This document shows positions 1-5,265 of a DNA stretch of 6,156 bases, piece after piece. The notes under the pieces are model-generated. The model was not told the DNA's origin. It searched no databases and saw only the letters and a program-made list of their open reading frames with translations. The stretch's first letter is position 1. Each line of letters starts with the position of its first letter. Source of the stretch: Planctomycetota bacterium (lineage in GTDB: Bacteria; Planctomycetota; UBA8742; JACQVU01); NCBI GenBank assembly GCA_016209585.1, contig JACQVU010000159.1, forward strand, positions 1-6,156, given 5' to 3'. The position numbers and the translations under genes were made by a program.

Positions 1-15
1 GTCTGAGCGCCCCCG

Positions 16-705
16 TCACACCCCGCCGCCCGCCCCCGAAAGCGCCGCCGCCCGGATCGCCCGCAGCGCCGCCGCCGGGTCCGGAGCGCCGAAGATCGCC
101 GAACCAGCCACCAGCACGTTGGCCCCCGCCTCCCGGGCGGCCGCGGCGGTTCGCTCGGAGACCCCGCCGTCGATCTCGATCTCCAGGTCCGGGAACGCGG
201 ACCGCAGCCGCCGCGCCTGCTCCAGCACCGCGGGGATGAAACGTTGCGCGGCGAAACCCGGAAACACGCTCATCACCAGCACCATCTCCACCAGCGGCAC
301 GAACGGCTCCACGCGCTCCACCGGCGTGTCCGGGTTCAGCGCCAAGGCTGGCCGCTTGCCCAGCGCCCGGATATGGCGGATGACCCGCGCCGGGTCCGTC
401 GCTGCCGGCGCTTCGACGTGAAACGAGATGAGGTCGGCCCCGGCCCGCGCGAAGTCCCCCGCGTAACGTTCCGGGTCCACGATCATCAAATGCACGTCCA
501 GGGGAAGAGTGGTGACGGCGCGCATGGCCTTCACCACTACCGGGCCGATGGTGATGTTCGGCACGAACTGGCCGTCCATCACATCTACATGAATCATATC
601 GGCGCCGGCGCGCTCGACCGCGGCCACGTCGCGCGCCAAGTGGGCGAAATCCGCCGAGAGGATCGACGGGCAGACCCGCGTCGCCACCATCGCCTCAGTC
701 TTCAT
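16..705 (-). CDS. rpe: Ribulose-phosphate 3-epimerase
   Basis: Interconverts D-ribulose 5-phosphate and D-xylulose 5-phosphate in the cytoplasmic pentose phosphate (or Calvin) pathway. The 229-residue product has the full TIM-barrel motif series: PSILSADF at 13-20, HVDVMDG at 39-45, DVHLM at 71-75, ALNPDTPVE near 121-129, EIDGGVSE at 177-184 and the closing VAGSAIFG near 199-206. The expected metal ligands and acid/base residues are present: His39, Asp41, His72 and Asp179. Length is typical of the family. The phosphate-loop motif, usually GFGGQ, reads GFAAQ here (152-153 are Ala-Ala), which is odd. I chose the ATG at 705 because a G-rich tract sits just upstream and it leaves a normal short N-terminus. 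The ATG at 738 adds 11 unconserved residues, and the ATG at 690 is also possible. It lies downstream of lexA on the same strand, but a probable terminator separates them. Identification is certain; only the start is uncertain. Confidence 0.95.
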   Translation of the reverse strand: MKTEAMVATRVCPSILSADFAHLARDVAAVERAGADMIHVDVMDGQFVPNITIGPVVVKAMRAVTTLPLDVHLMIVDPERYAGDFARAGADLISFHVEAPAATDPARVIRHIRALGKRPALALNPDTPVERVEPFVPLVEMVLVMSVFPGFAAQRFIPAVLEQARRLRSAFPDLEIEIDGGVSERTAAAAREAGANVLVAGSAIFGAPDPAAALRAIRAAALSGAGGGV

Positions 706-877
706 CCCCCACCCCTGAACCCCTGACGCCGCCTTCATCTCGTCGCCAACGCCCCTCTACGCACGAAGACCCGGTTGGTTCGCGCCCGGATCCGAGGGAG
801 CAATTGTCCGCCTCCCAGCCACTGCATCAAGAAGAAAACCAGTCAGGCACTCCCGGCGCCTCTCCATTTATTATGCC

Positions 878-900
878 AAAAAACTGGCGGAAGCGCGCCA
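878..900 (-). terminator. Probable intrinsic terminator after lexA
   Basis: Read on the minus strand, the stem TGGCG (900-896), a 6-base loop and CGCCA (889-885) are followed by one G and six T (883-878). It lies about 64 bases after the lexA stop and upstream of rpe, the right place to end the lexA transcript. The stem is only 5 bp, so termination may be partial. Confidence 0.5.
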
Positions 901-931
901 TATTTCATGGCATGCGCCATAAGTTACTTAT
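895..931. repeat. Nested short palindromes between lexA and rpe
   Basis: GCGCCATA occurs twice in direct orientation (895-902 and 914-921, 19 bases apart). An inverted copy of its core, ATGGC (907-911), lies between them, so GCCAT/ATGGC/GCCAT can pair in two alternative ways. Immediately overlapping is a perfect 13-base palindrome ATAAGT-T-ACTTAT (919-931). The segment is clearly AT-richer than its surroundings. It could be a protein-binding site for control of rpe, or part of the lexA 3' end. No function can be assigned from sequence. Confidence 0.4.
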
Positions 932-963
932 TCCCAGAGTGTTACGACTTCACCGCCGGCGTG

Positions 964-1668
964 TCACGTCGCGCGAAGAACGCCCACCACGCGCCCGACG
1001 ATCCGGAACGTCGGGTCTTTTTCAATGACGATCGGCTTGAACGCGGCGTTCCGCGGGTGCAATTCCACCCGCTGGCCGACCCGCCGGAAGACCTTGACCG
1101 TGGCGTTGTCGTCGGTGATCGCCACCACGGTGTCGCCGTTCTTGGCTTCGTGGGTCAACCGCACCAGAACCACGTCGCCCTCGAGAATCCCGCCTTCGCT
1201 CATCGAGTCGCCCACCACCCGCAGCGCGAAGTCGGGGCGCTCCCGGAAGAAACCGGGGTCCACCGACACCGCCCCCTCCCGGTTTTCTTCCGCCAGAACC
1301 GGCATGCCGGCGCGGACACGGCCCAGGAGAGGCAGCGAAAACCCCGCCCCGCTCCCGCCTCCGCCCCGAAACCGGGCACGGCCAAAGACCGTGCCGCGAC
1401 CGCCGAAGCCCCCGCCGCCCGCGCGCACGGAGCCACCCCCGTGCTCCCCGACCGGCCGCCGCAGGAACTCCATCCCACGGGCCTTGCGCGGCGCGATCCT
1501 CACGTACCCCTTCTGCTGGAGCGCGCGCAGGTGGTCAGTGACCGCCTTCGGTGACCGGAAGCCAAAGGCGGCCTGCACTTCCCGCACGGTGGGAGGAAAA
1601 CCCCGGTCGCGCGCGGACTCCACCATGAACCGAAACACTTCCTGCTGGCGATCGGTGAGGTCGTGCAC
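964..1668 (-). CDS. lexA: LexA SOS-response repressor (serine self-protease), Gly/Arg-rich linker
   Basis: Represses DNA-damage genes and cleaves itself when activated by RecA. In the 234-residue product, residues 1-70 form the winged-helix DNA-binding domain, which aligns without gaps to E. coli LexA up to about residue 50 (TDRQQEVF at 5-12, GFRSP at 36-40). Residues 111-234 form the S24 peptidase domain, with Ala120-Gly121 as the expected cleavage bond, nucleophile Ser155 in GDSMSE and Lys192 in ATVKVF. E. coli LexA is 202 residues. The extra length is a linker at about 74-109 with 18 Gly, 5 Arg and several Phe. In the recognition helix, positions 41, 44 and 45 are Lys, Thr and Asp instead of the E. 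coli Asn, Glu and Glu, so the operator probably differs from the CTGT-N8-ACAG type. The start is GTG, fixed by an AAGGAG ribosome site five bases upstream. Probably autorepressed through the palindrome at its promoter. Confidence 0.96.
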   Translation of the reverse strand: MHDLTDRQQEVFRFMVESARDRGFPPTVREVQAAFGFRSPKAVTDHLRALQQKGYVRIAPRKARGMEFLRRPVGEHGGGSVRAGGGGFGGRGTVFGRARFRGGGGSGAGFSLPLLGRVRAGMPVLAEENREGAVSVDPGFFRERPDFALRVVGDSMSEGGILEGDVVLVRLTHEAKNGDTVVAITDDNATVKVFRRVGQRVELHPRNAAFKPIVIEKDPTFRIVGRVVGVLRAT

Positions 1669-1673
1669 GGAAA

Positions 1674-1679
1674 CTCCTT
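1674..1679 (-). promoter_or_regulatory. Ribosome binding site of lexA
   Basis: AAGGAG on the minus strand, five bases before the GTG at 1668. It is the strongest Shine-Dalgarno match I noticed in the window and decides the GTG start. Confidence 0.8.
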
Positions 1680-1715
1680 GCCGCTGGAGGCCACCGATTC
1701 ATGTCACGCACGAAT

Positions 1716-1745
1716 ACTATACCAAGGAATAGCGGAAGGCAAGAA
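1716..1745 (-). promoter_or_regulatory. Predicted lexA promoter
   Basis: On the minus strand, TATAGT (1721-1716) matches the -10 consensus at five of six positions. Candidate -35 boxes are TTCTTG (1745-1740, 18-base spacer) or TTGCCT (1742-1737, 15-base spacer); both are only partial matches. The -10 lies about 48 bases before the lexA start codon. Both -35 candidates overlap the 15-bp palindrome, as expected for an autorepressed gene. Confidence 0.55.
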
Positions 1746-1754
1746 CAATTCTTG
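1740..1754. promoter_or_regulatory. Candidate LexA operator (SOS box)
   Basis: A perfect inverted repeat CAAGAA-CAA-TTCTTG covers the predicted -35 of lexA. The word AGAAC within it (1742-1746) recurs in direct orientation at 1755-1759, 13 bases on, followed by GAAAC at 1761-1765. It matches neither the E. coli box (CTGT-N8-ACAG) nor the Gram-positive box (GAAC-N4-GTTC) nor the alphaproteobacterial box (GTTC-N7-GTTC) exactly, although it shares the GAAC/GTTC word. The operator role is inferred from position and symmetry; binding by LexA is not shown by sequence. Confidence 0.5.
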
Positions 1755-1789
1755 AGAACCGAAACTCTCGTCGCCTGTTCGTGGCGCGC

Positions 1790-1822
1790 CCGTGAGGGCG
1801 TCTGTGGCTGACCACCTCACGG
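1790..1822. repeat. Bulged inverted repeat in the lexA/MNT control region
   Basis: Perfect 8-base arms CCGTGAGG (1790-1797) and CCTCACGG (1815-1822). Inside, TGG (1805-1807) can pair with CCA (1812-1814) across a CTGA loop and stacks directly on the outer stem, leaving a one-sided 7-base bulge. No T-run follows on either strand, so it does not look like an intrinsic terminator. It lies about 120 bases upstream of lexA and 155 upstream of the MNT gene. It could be a regulator site, a cruciform, or part of an untranslated leader. Confidence 0.4.
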
Positions 1823-1889
1823 CGGAACTTCCATGAGAAAGCCTGTGTTGTCAGCTGAGACCCGGCTCTTGCACGCCGCGGGCGGTCGC

Positions 1890-1927
1890 CGTATCGGACG
1901 CGCACCCGCCGCGCGCCGCGCGATACG
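1890..1927. repeat. Inverted repeat with 24-base GC-rich spacer
   Basis: Arms CGTATCG (1890-1896) and CGATACG (1921-1927) match perfectly around a GC-only-like spacer that includes GCGCG words. It ends about 50 bases before the MNT start. With 7-base arms in GC-rich DNA, chance occurrence is plausible. Apart from the features listed, I see no gene in the 1669-1976 gap. Confidence 0.25.
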
Positions 1928-1964
1928 CTGTTCCCAGCCCAGTGGAGGGTGAAGTATATTGGGT

Positions 1965-1970
1965 GGGGAG
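1965..1970 (+). promoter_or_regulatory. Ribosome binding site of the MNT gene
   Basis: GGGGAG sits six bases before the ATG at 1977 and favours that start over the in-frame TTG at 1959. A TATATT at 1955-1960 resembles a -10 box, but I found no convincing -35, so a promoter here is not called. Confidence 0.55.
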
Positions 1971-1976
1971 TCAGCC

Positions 1977-2324
1977 ATGCGGTACCAATGCCCGCCGGTC
2001 ACGGAAGAACTGCTCGCGTCGATGGTGAGGAAGATCGTGGATGCGGTGCATCCGCGCCGGATCATTATGTTCGGCTCGCGCGCGCGCGGCACGCCGCGAC
2101 CCGATTCCGACATCGACCTCATGGTCGTGGTCGACGAGCCGTTCAGCCCGACGCGCAAGTGGATCGACGAGGTGAACCGTATCTACACCGCGCTGCAAGG
2201 GACCGGCGTTCCTCACGACATATTGCTGTACAGCGTGGCTGAGTTCGAGAAGTGGCGCGACGGGGTGAACCACGTCGTCGTCCGGGCGGTGGAGGAAGGA
2301 CGGGTGCTGTATGAGCGTTCGTGA
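1977..2324 (+). CDS. Minimal nucleotidyltransferase (MNT) protein, partner of HEPN gene
   Basis: A 115-residue stand-alone nucleotidyltransferase of the DNA polymerase beta superfamily. The signature GSRARGTPRPDSDIDL begins at Gly33-Ser34. The two metal-binding aspartates are Asp45 and Asp47, and a third acidic residue, Asp81, follows in HDILL, so the catalytic set looks complete. The rest is the short alpha/beta core with no extra domain. Its stop overlaps the start of the HEPN gene by 14 bases, implying translational coupling. In known MNT-HEPN pairs such as MntA-HepT, the MNT protein acts as antitoxin by adding AMP groups to the HEPN RNase; other pairs have no proven role. That this one is an antitoxin is inference. 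The start was chosen from the GGGGAG site at 1965-1970; the TTG at 1959 would add six residues. GC content is lower than in the neighbouring core genes. Confidence 0.9.
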   Translation: MRYQCPPVTEELLASMVRKIVDAVHPRRIIMFGSRARGTPRPDSDIDLMVVVDEPFSPTRKWIDEVNRIYTALQGTGVPHDILLYSVAEFEKWRDGVNHVVVRAVEEGRVLYERS

Positions 2325-2727
2325 CGAAGCGGAGATGCTGATTGCGAAGGCGCAGGAGGATCTCCTCGCGCTATCGGGCATGATCGACTCGAACTTCTTC
2401 GTCGATGCTGTGTTCGGGTTTCATGCTCAGCAAGCAGTGGAAAAGAGCCTCAAAGCGTGGATTGCGGTCTTCGGAGGACGGTTTCCATACACTCACAACC
2501 TGAGCGTGCTCTTCGACATGCTGGCCAGTGCCGGACGAGACATCGAGCAATTCCGCTCCCTTCAGTTCTATTCTCCATTTGCCGTGACGTTCCGTTATGA
2601 AGGGAAAGAACAGAATCTCCCCGCCATTCCCAATCCGCGCCCCACCGAAGTAGAACGCGTGAAGGCGCTGGTCGATCATGTCGCTTCGATCATCGGCTCC
2701 CGGCAAACCCGTACCGACGACGCCTGA
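2311..2727 (+). CDS. HEPN domain protein, putative toxin or substrate-binding partner of MNT
   Basis: A 138-residue all-helical HEPN-family protein. The family signature FHAQQAVEKSLKAWI lies at 37-51, followed by GGRFPYTHNLSVL at 55-67. Arg57 and His62 form an R-X4-H arrangement like that of HEPN ribonucleases. The Tyr two residues after His in HepT toxins (R-X4-H-X-Y), which MntA modifies, is absent: residue 64 is Leu. A third conserved-looking block, FRYEGKEQ, lies at about 94-101. It overlaps the MNT gene by 14 bases, with a purine-rich GAGGAAGGA tract upstream of its ATG, and it ends 20 bases before glyS. It may be an RNase toxin, or a non-toxic partner as in the HI0073/HI0074-type pairs. 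The sequence supports the fold and the pairing, not the activity. Hand-counted GC is about 53-57% in two lines inside the gene, well below that of glyS. Confidence 0.88.
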   Translation: MSVRDEAEMLIAKAQEDLLALSGMIDSNFFVDAVFGFHAQQAVEKSLKAWIAVFGGRFPYTHNLSVLFDMLASAGRDIEQFRSLQFYSPFAVTFRYEGKEQNLPAIPNPRPTEVERVKALVDHVASIIGSRQTRTDDA

Positions 2728-2747
2728 CCCTGCGCGAACCGAGCAAC

Positions 2748-4958
2748 ATGCCCCTGAACCTCCTCTTCGAAATCGGAACAGAAGAGATTCCGGCTTCCTA
2801 TATCGCGCCGGCGCTGGAGCACCTTGCGATCGGCGCAGTCAAGATGTTCGATGCGCTACGTCTTGACCGGGGAGAGGGTAGGGTGGCCGGCACGCCCCGA
2901 CGCCTCGCGCTGTTCGTTGAAAACGTCGCCGCCCGCCAGCCGGACGTGGAAGAAGAGGTGATCGGGCCGCCGACAGCGGCGGCATACCGGAACGGCGCGC
3001 TCACGCCCGCGGGGGAGGGTTTTCTGCGTCGGTACGAACTGTCGGAATCCCAGATGGTGGTGAAGAAAGTGAAGAAAGGCAAGTCCGAGGCCGACTATCT
3101 CACCGCCGTGGTGCGCCGCGCCGGTCGCCCCGCAGCCGAACTGCTTCCCGACGCGCTCGGTGCGCTCGTTCGCGGCATCGGCTTTCCCAAGTCCATGCAC
3201 TGGGCCGGGAAAGACCTCGTCTTCGCGCGGCCCATTCGCTCCGTTCTGGCGTTGCTCGGTGGCGACGTGGTTGCGCTGCGAATGGGCGACGTGCCGGCCG
3301 GCCGGGTGACGCACGGCCACCCGTTCCTCGCGCCGGGCGCGGTGTCGCTTTCAACGGCGGACTGGAACGCTTACGTGAACGCGCTGCGCGAGCGGTTCGT
3401 CATCGTCGCAGGGCCTGAGCGGCGTGCGTCCATCGAGCGCCTCGTCGCCGAGCGCATGGGCGCTTTGTCCGGCGACGCCCTCGCGCGCGCGGCGGACGAC
3501 CTCGGCGCGGATGTCGCGGCGTTCGTGGGCGACCTGGCGGACGAAGTCGCCAACCTCGTCGAGTTCCCCGGCGCGGTCGTCGGCTCGTTCGACGCCGCCT
3601 TCCTCGACGTGCCCGCGCCCGTGCTGGTCAGCGCCATGCGCAAGCATCAGCGCTACTTTCCCGTCTTCCGTTCGGACGGGCGGTTGGACAACAGGTTCAT
3701 CGCCATCAGCAACCGCAAGGACGACCCGTCGGGCGCAATCCGCGCGGGGAACGAACGCGTGCTGCGCGCGCGCCTTTCCGACGCGCGCTTCTTCTGGGAC
3801 GAGGATCGCAAGCGCACGCTCGATCTGCGGCGGGGAGATCTCTCCCAGATCATCTACATGCATGGCCTCGGCACGATGGCCCTTCGGACGGAACGGCTGG
3901 CGGGGCTTGCGTCCTGGTGCGCCTCCACGCTCGGGTACGACCACGCCGTGATGACCTGCGCGCGCCGCGCGGGCGAGTTGTCGAAATGCGATCTTGCCAC
4001 CGAAATGGTGGGCGAGTTCCCCGACCTGCAAGGGATCATGGGCGACCATTACGCCCGCGTCGGCGGCGAACCCGCCGACGTGGGCGTAGCCATCCGCGAA
4101 CACTACCTTCCTTCCGGCCGCGGCAGCGCCCTGCCGAGGACGCCCGCCGGCCGCGCCCTCGCCCTGGCGGAGCGCTTCGACGCCATCGTCGGCTGCTTCG
4201 CCCTCGGCCTTATTCCCACCGGCTCAGCCGATCCCTACAAACTGCGCCGGTACGCGCTGGGAATCCTGGCTATCGCGCGCGACACGGCGAGGCCGTTCTC
4301 CTTGAGGCGCGCGGTCAGGGAGGCGATGCAGACCTGCGCCCAGCAGCGTCTTCCCACGCCCGGGCCCGCGGCGGCGGAGGGCGACGACGCCAAATCGAAG
4401 AAGAAGGCGTCGCGCCGACTGGAAGGCGACGCTCTCGAGGCGGAGGTTCTGGCGTTCCTGCGCGAGCGGGTGTCGCAGACCGCTCTTGAAGCGGGCCGCC
4501 CCCACGACTACGTCCGCGCCGTGCTGGCCGCGGGGTTCGACGACGTGTGCGACGTTCACCGCCGCCTCGACGCGCTGGCGGAGTTGTCCACCCATCCCCG
4601 CTGGCTCGACCTGGTGACGTTGATCAACCGCACGCACAACATCACCCGCGGCTCGCCCGACGAGTTCCTCCTGGACCCCGCCCGCCTGGCGCAACCCGAG
4701 GAACAGGCGCTCCACGCGGCCTTCGAACGGGTGGCCCCCGGCGTCCGTGCCCGCGTCGGGCGGGCGGAGTACGTGGCTGCGTCGCTCGAATACCTGGCGC
4801 TCCTTCCGCCGCTGCACGCCTTCTTCGAGAAGGTGTTCGTCAGCGTGGAGGACCAGCGCCTGCGCGCCAACCGTCTGGCGCTTCTGAAGAGCGTGAACCG
4901 CCTCTACACGGAGCGGATCGCGAACCTGGCGGAGATCGTGCTTGGTCCCGCGCCGTGA
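2748..4958 (+). CDS. glyS: Glycyl-tRNA synthetase beta subunit
   Basis: Beta chain of the alpha2-beta2 glycyl-tRNA synthetase; it binds and positions tRNA-Gly, while the alpha chain (GlyQ) holds the glycine and ATP site. The 736-residue product has the family landmarks: FEIGTEEIPA at 7-16, GPP at 73-75, RPIRSVLALLGG at 161-172, MRKHQRYFPVF at 297-307, GNERVLRARLSDARFFW at 334-350, LSKCDLATEMVGEFPDLQG at 411-429, EHYLP at 451-455 and IPTGSADPYKLRR at 489-501. It ends in an anticodon-binding-like segment, about 691-730. It is about 45 residues longer than the E. coli protein, partly through a Pro/Ala/Lys-rich insert at about 536-558. The start ATG has only a weak upstream purine tract, so translation may depend on coupling from the HEPN gene 20 bases upstream. 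glyQ, normally adjacent, is not in the window. Confidence 0.97.
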   Translation: MPLNLLFEIGTEEIPASYIAPALEHLAIGAVKMFDALRLDRGEGRVAGTPRRLALFVENVAARQPDVEEEVIGPPTAAAYRNGALTPAGEGFLRRYELSESQMVVKKVKKGKSEADYLTAVVRRAGRPAAELLPDALGALVRGIGFPKSMHWAGKDLVFARPIRSVLALLGGDVVALRMGDVPAGRVTHGHPFLAPGAVSLSTADWNAYVNALRERFVIVAGPERRASIERLVAERMGALSGDALARAADDLGADVAAFVGDLADEVANLVEFPGAVVGSFDAAFLDVPAPVLVSAMRKHQRYFPVFRSDGRLDNRFIAISNRKDDPSGAIRAGNERVLRARLSDARFFWDEDRKRTLDLRRGDLSQIIYMHGLGTMALRTERLAGLASWCASTLGYDHAVMTCARRAGELSKCDLATEMVGEFPDLQGIMGDHYARVGGEPADVGVAIREHYLPSGRGSALPRTPAGRALALAERFDAIVGCFALGLIPTGSADPYKLRRYALGILAIARDTARPFSLRRAVREAMQTCAQQRLPTPGPAAAEGDDAKSKKKASRRLEGDALEAEVLAFLRERVSQTALEAGRPHDYVRAVLAAGFDDVCDVHRRLDALAELSTHPRWLDLVTLINRTHNITRGSPDEFLLDPARLAQPEEQALHAAFERVAPGVRARVGRAEYVAASLEYLALLPPLHAFFEKVFVSVEDQRLRANRLALLKSVNRLYTERIANLAEIVLGPAP

Positions 4959-5002
4959 AGCCGCGGGACATCCGTGCTCGGCCACGCCGCCGTCGCTTCT
5001 CA

Positions 5003-5260
5003 ATGCCTGAGATTTCACGCTTCCTTGGAATCGTCATCGGTATGTTCTATACTGAGCACGGCTTGCCACACTTCCACGCCGTCTACGGCGAGCATGAAGT
5101 CACGGTAGAGATCGAGAGTGGCCGTGTAACCGGCCGTTTCCCAGCGCGCGCCTTGCGGCACGTCCTTGAATGGGCGGATTTCCATAAGCCAGAATTGCTT
5201 GAGAACTGGCGGCTTGCCCGCGCGGGACAACCGCTGAACCGGATCGCTCCACTGGAGTGA
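5003..5260 (+). CDS. DUF4160 family protein
   Basis: An 85-residue protein with the typical DUF4160 start MPEISRFLGIVIGMFY and the family hallmark LPHFHAVYGEHE at 21-32, whose paired histidines (His23, His25) resemble a metal or catalytic site. The C-terminal half has EWADFHKPELLENWRLA at 57-73, also typical. No biochemical function is established to my knowledge. Members often sit directly beside DUF2442 genes and are predicted as toxin-antitoxin-like, which is the arrangement here: the DUF2442 ATG follows the stop by five bases. There is no clear ribosome site before this ATG. An in-frame GTG at 4955 overlaps the glyS stop and would add 16 mostly basic residues; I prefer the ATG because it matches the family N-terminus. 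One line within the gene counts about 53% GC, lower than neighbouring glyS. Confidence 0.85.
   Translation: MPEISRFLGIVIGMFYTEHGLPHFHAVYGEHEVTVEIESGRVTGRFPARALRHVLEWADFHKPELLENWRLARAGQPLNRIAPLE
5254..5257 (+). promoter_or_regulatory. Ribosome binding site of the DUF2442 gene
   Basis: GGAG lies inside the last codons of the DUF4160 gene, eight bases before the ATG at 5266. It favours that ATG over the in-frame GTG at 5257. Confidence 0.5.
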
Positions 5261-5265
5261 GTACG

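Noticed and set aside
830..875. Promoter for rpe (CATAAT at 870-875 on the minus strand, or TTGATG further on)
   Set aside because: The -10-like word has no acceptable -35 at normal spacing, and the -35-like TTGATG has no matching -10.
905..945. XerCD dif-like recombination site
   Set aside because: The GCGCCATAA and TTATTCC words loosely recall dif arms, but the two arms and the six-base spacer do not match the consensus well enough.
775..1732. Long plus-strand open frames (775-1554 and 1025-1732) opposite lexA
   Set aside because: They are antisense to a clear LexA, are rich in Arg/Pro/Ser from GC-rich codon shadows, and have no recognisable domain.
1845..1876. Promoter for the MNT gene from TTGTCA at 1848-1853
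   Set aside because: The -35-like word is good, but no -10 box lies 16-18 bases downstream.
1669..1976. tRNA, small RNA gene or CRISPR in the divergent gap
   Set aside because: No cloverleaf, no repeated spacer pattern and no promoter-terminator pair could be made out; only isolated inverted repeats.
3351..4103. 250-codon minus-strand open frame inside glyS
   Set aside because: The glyS frame is conserved end to end; this frame is His/Arg/Ala-rich with no family signal, typical antisense shadow in GC-rich DNA.
4547..5002. N-terminal extension of the DUF4160 gene
   Set aside because: The in-frame upstream part runs through glyS in another frame and is Arg/Pro-rich. The family N-terminus MPEISRF starts at 5003. 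A GTG at 4955 overlapping the glyS stop remains a weak alternative.
4224..5018. 264-codon minus-strand open frame over the glyS end
   Set aside because: Same reason: it mirrors the conserved C-terminal GlyS coding sequence and has no motif of its own.
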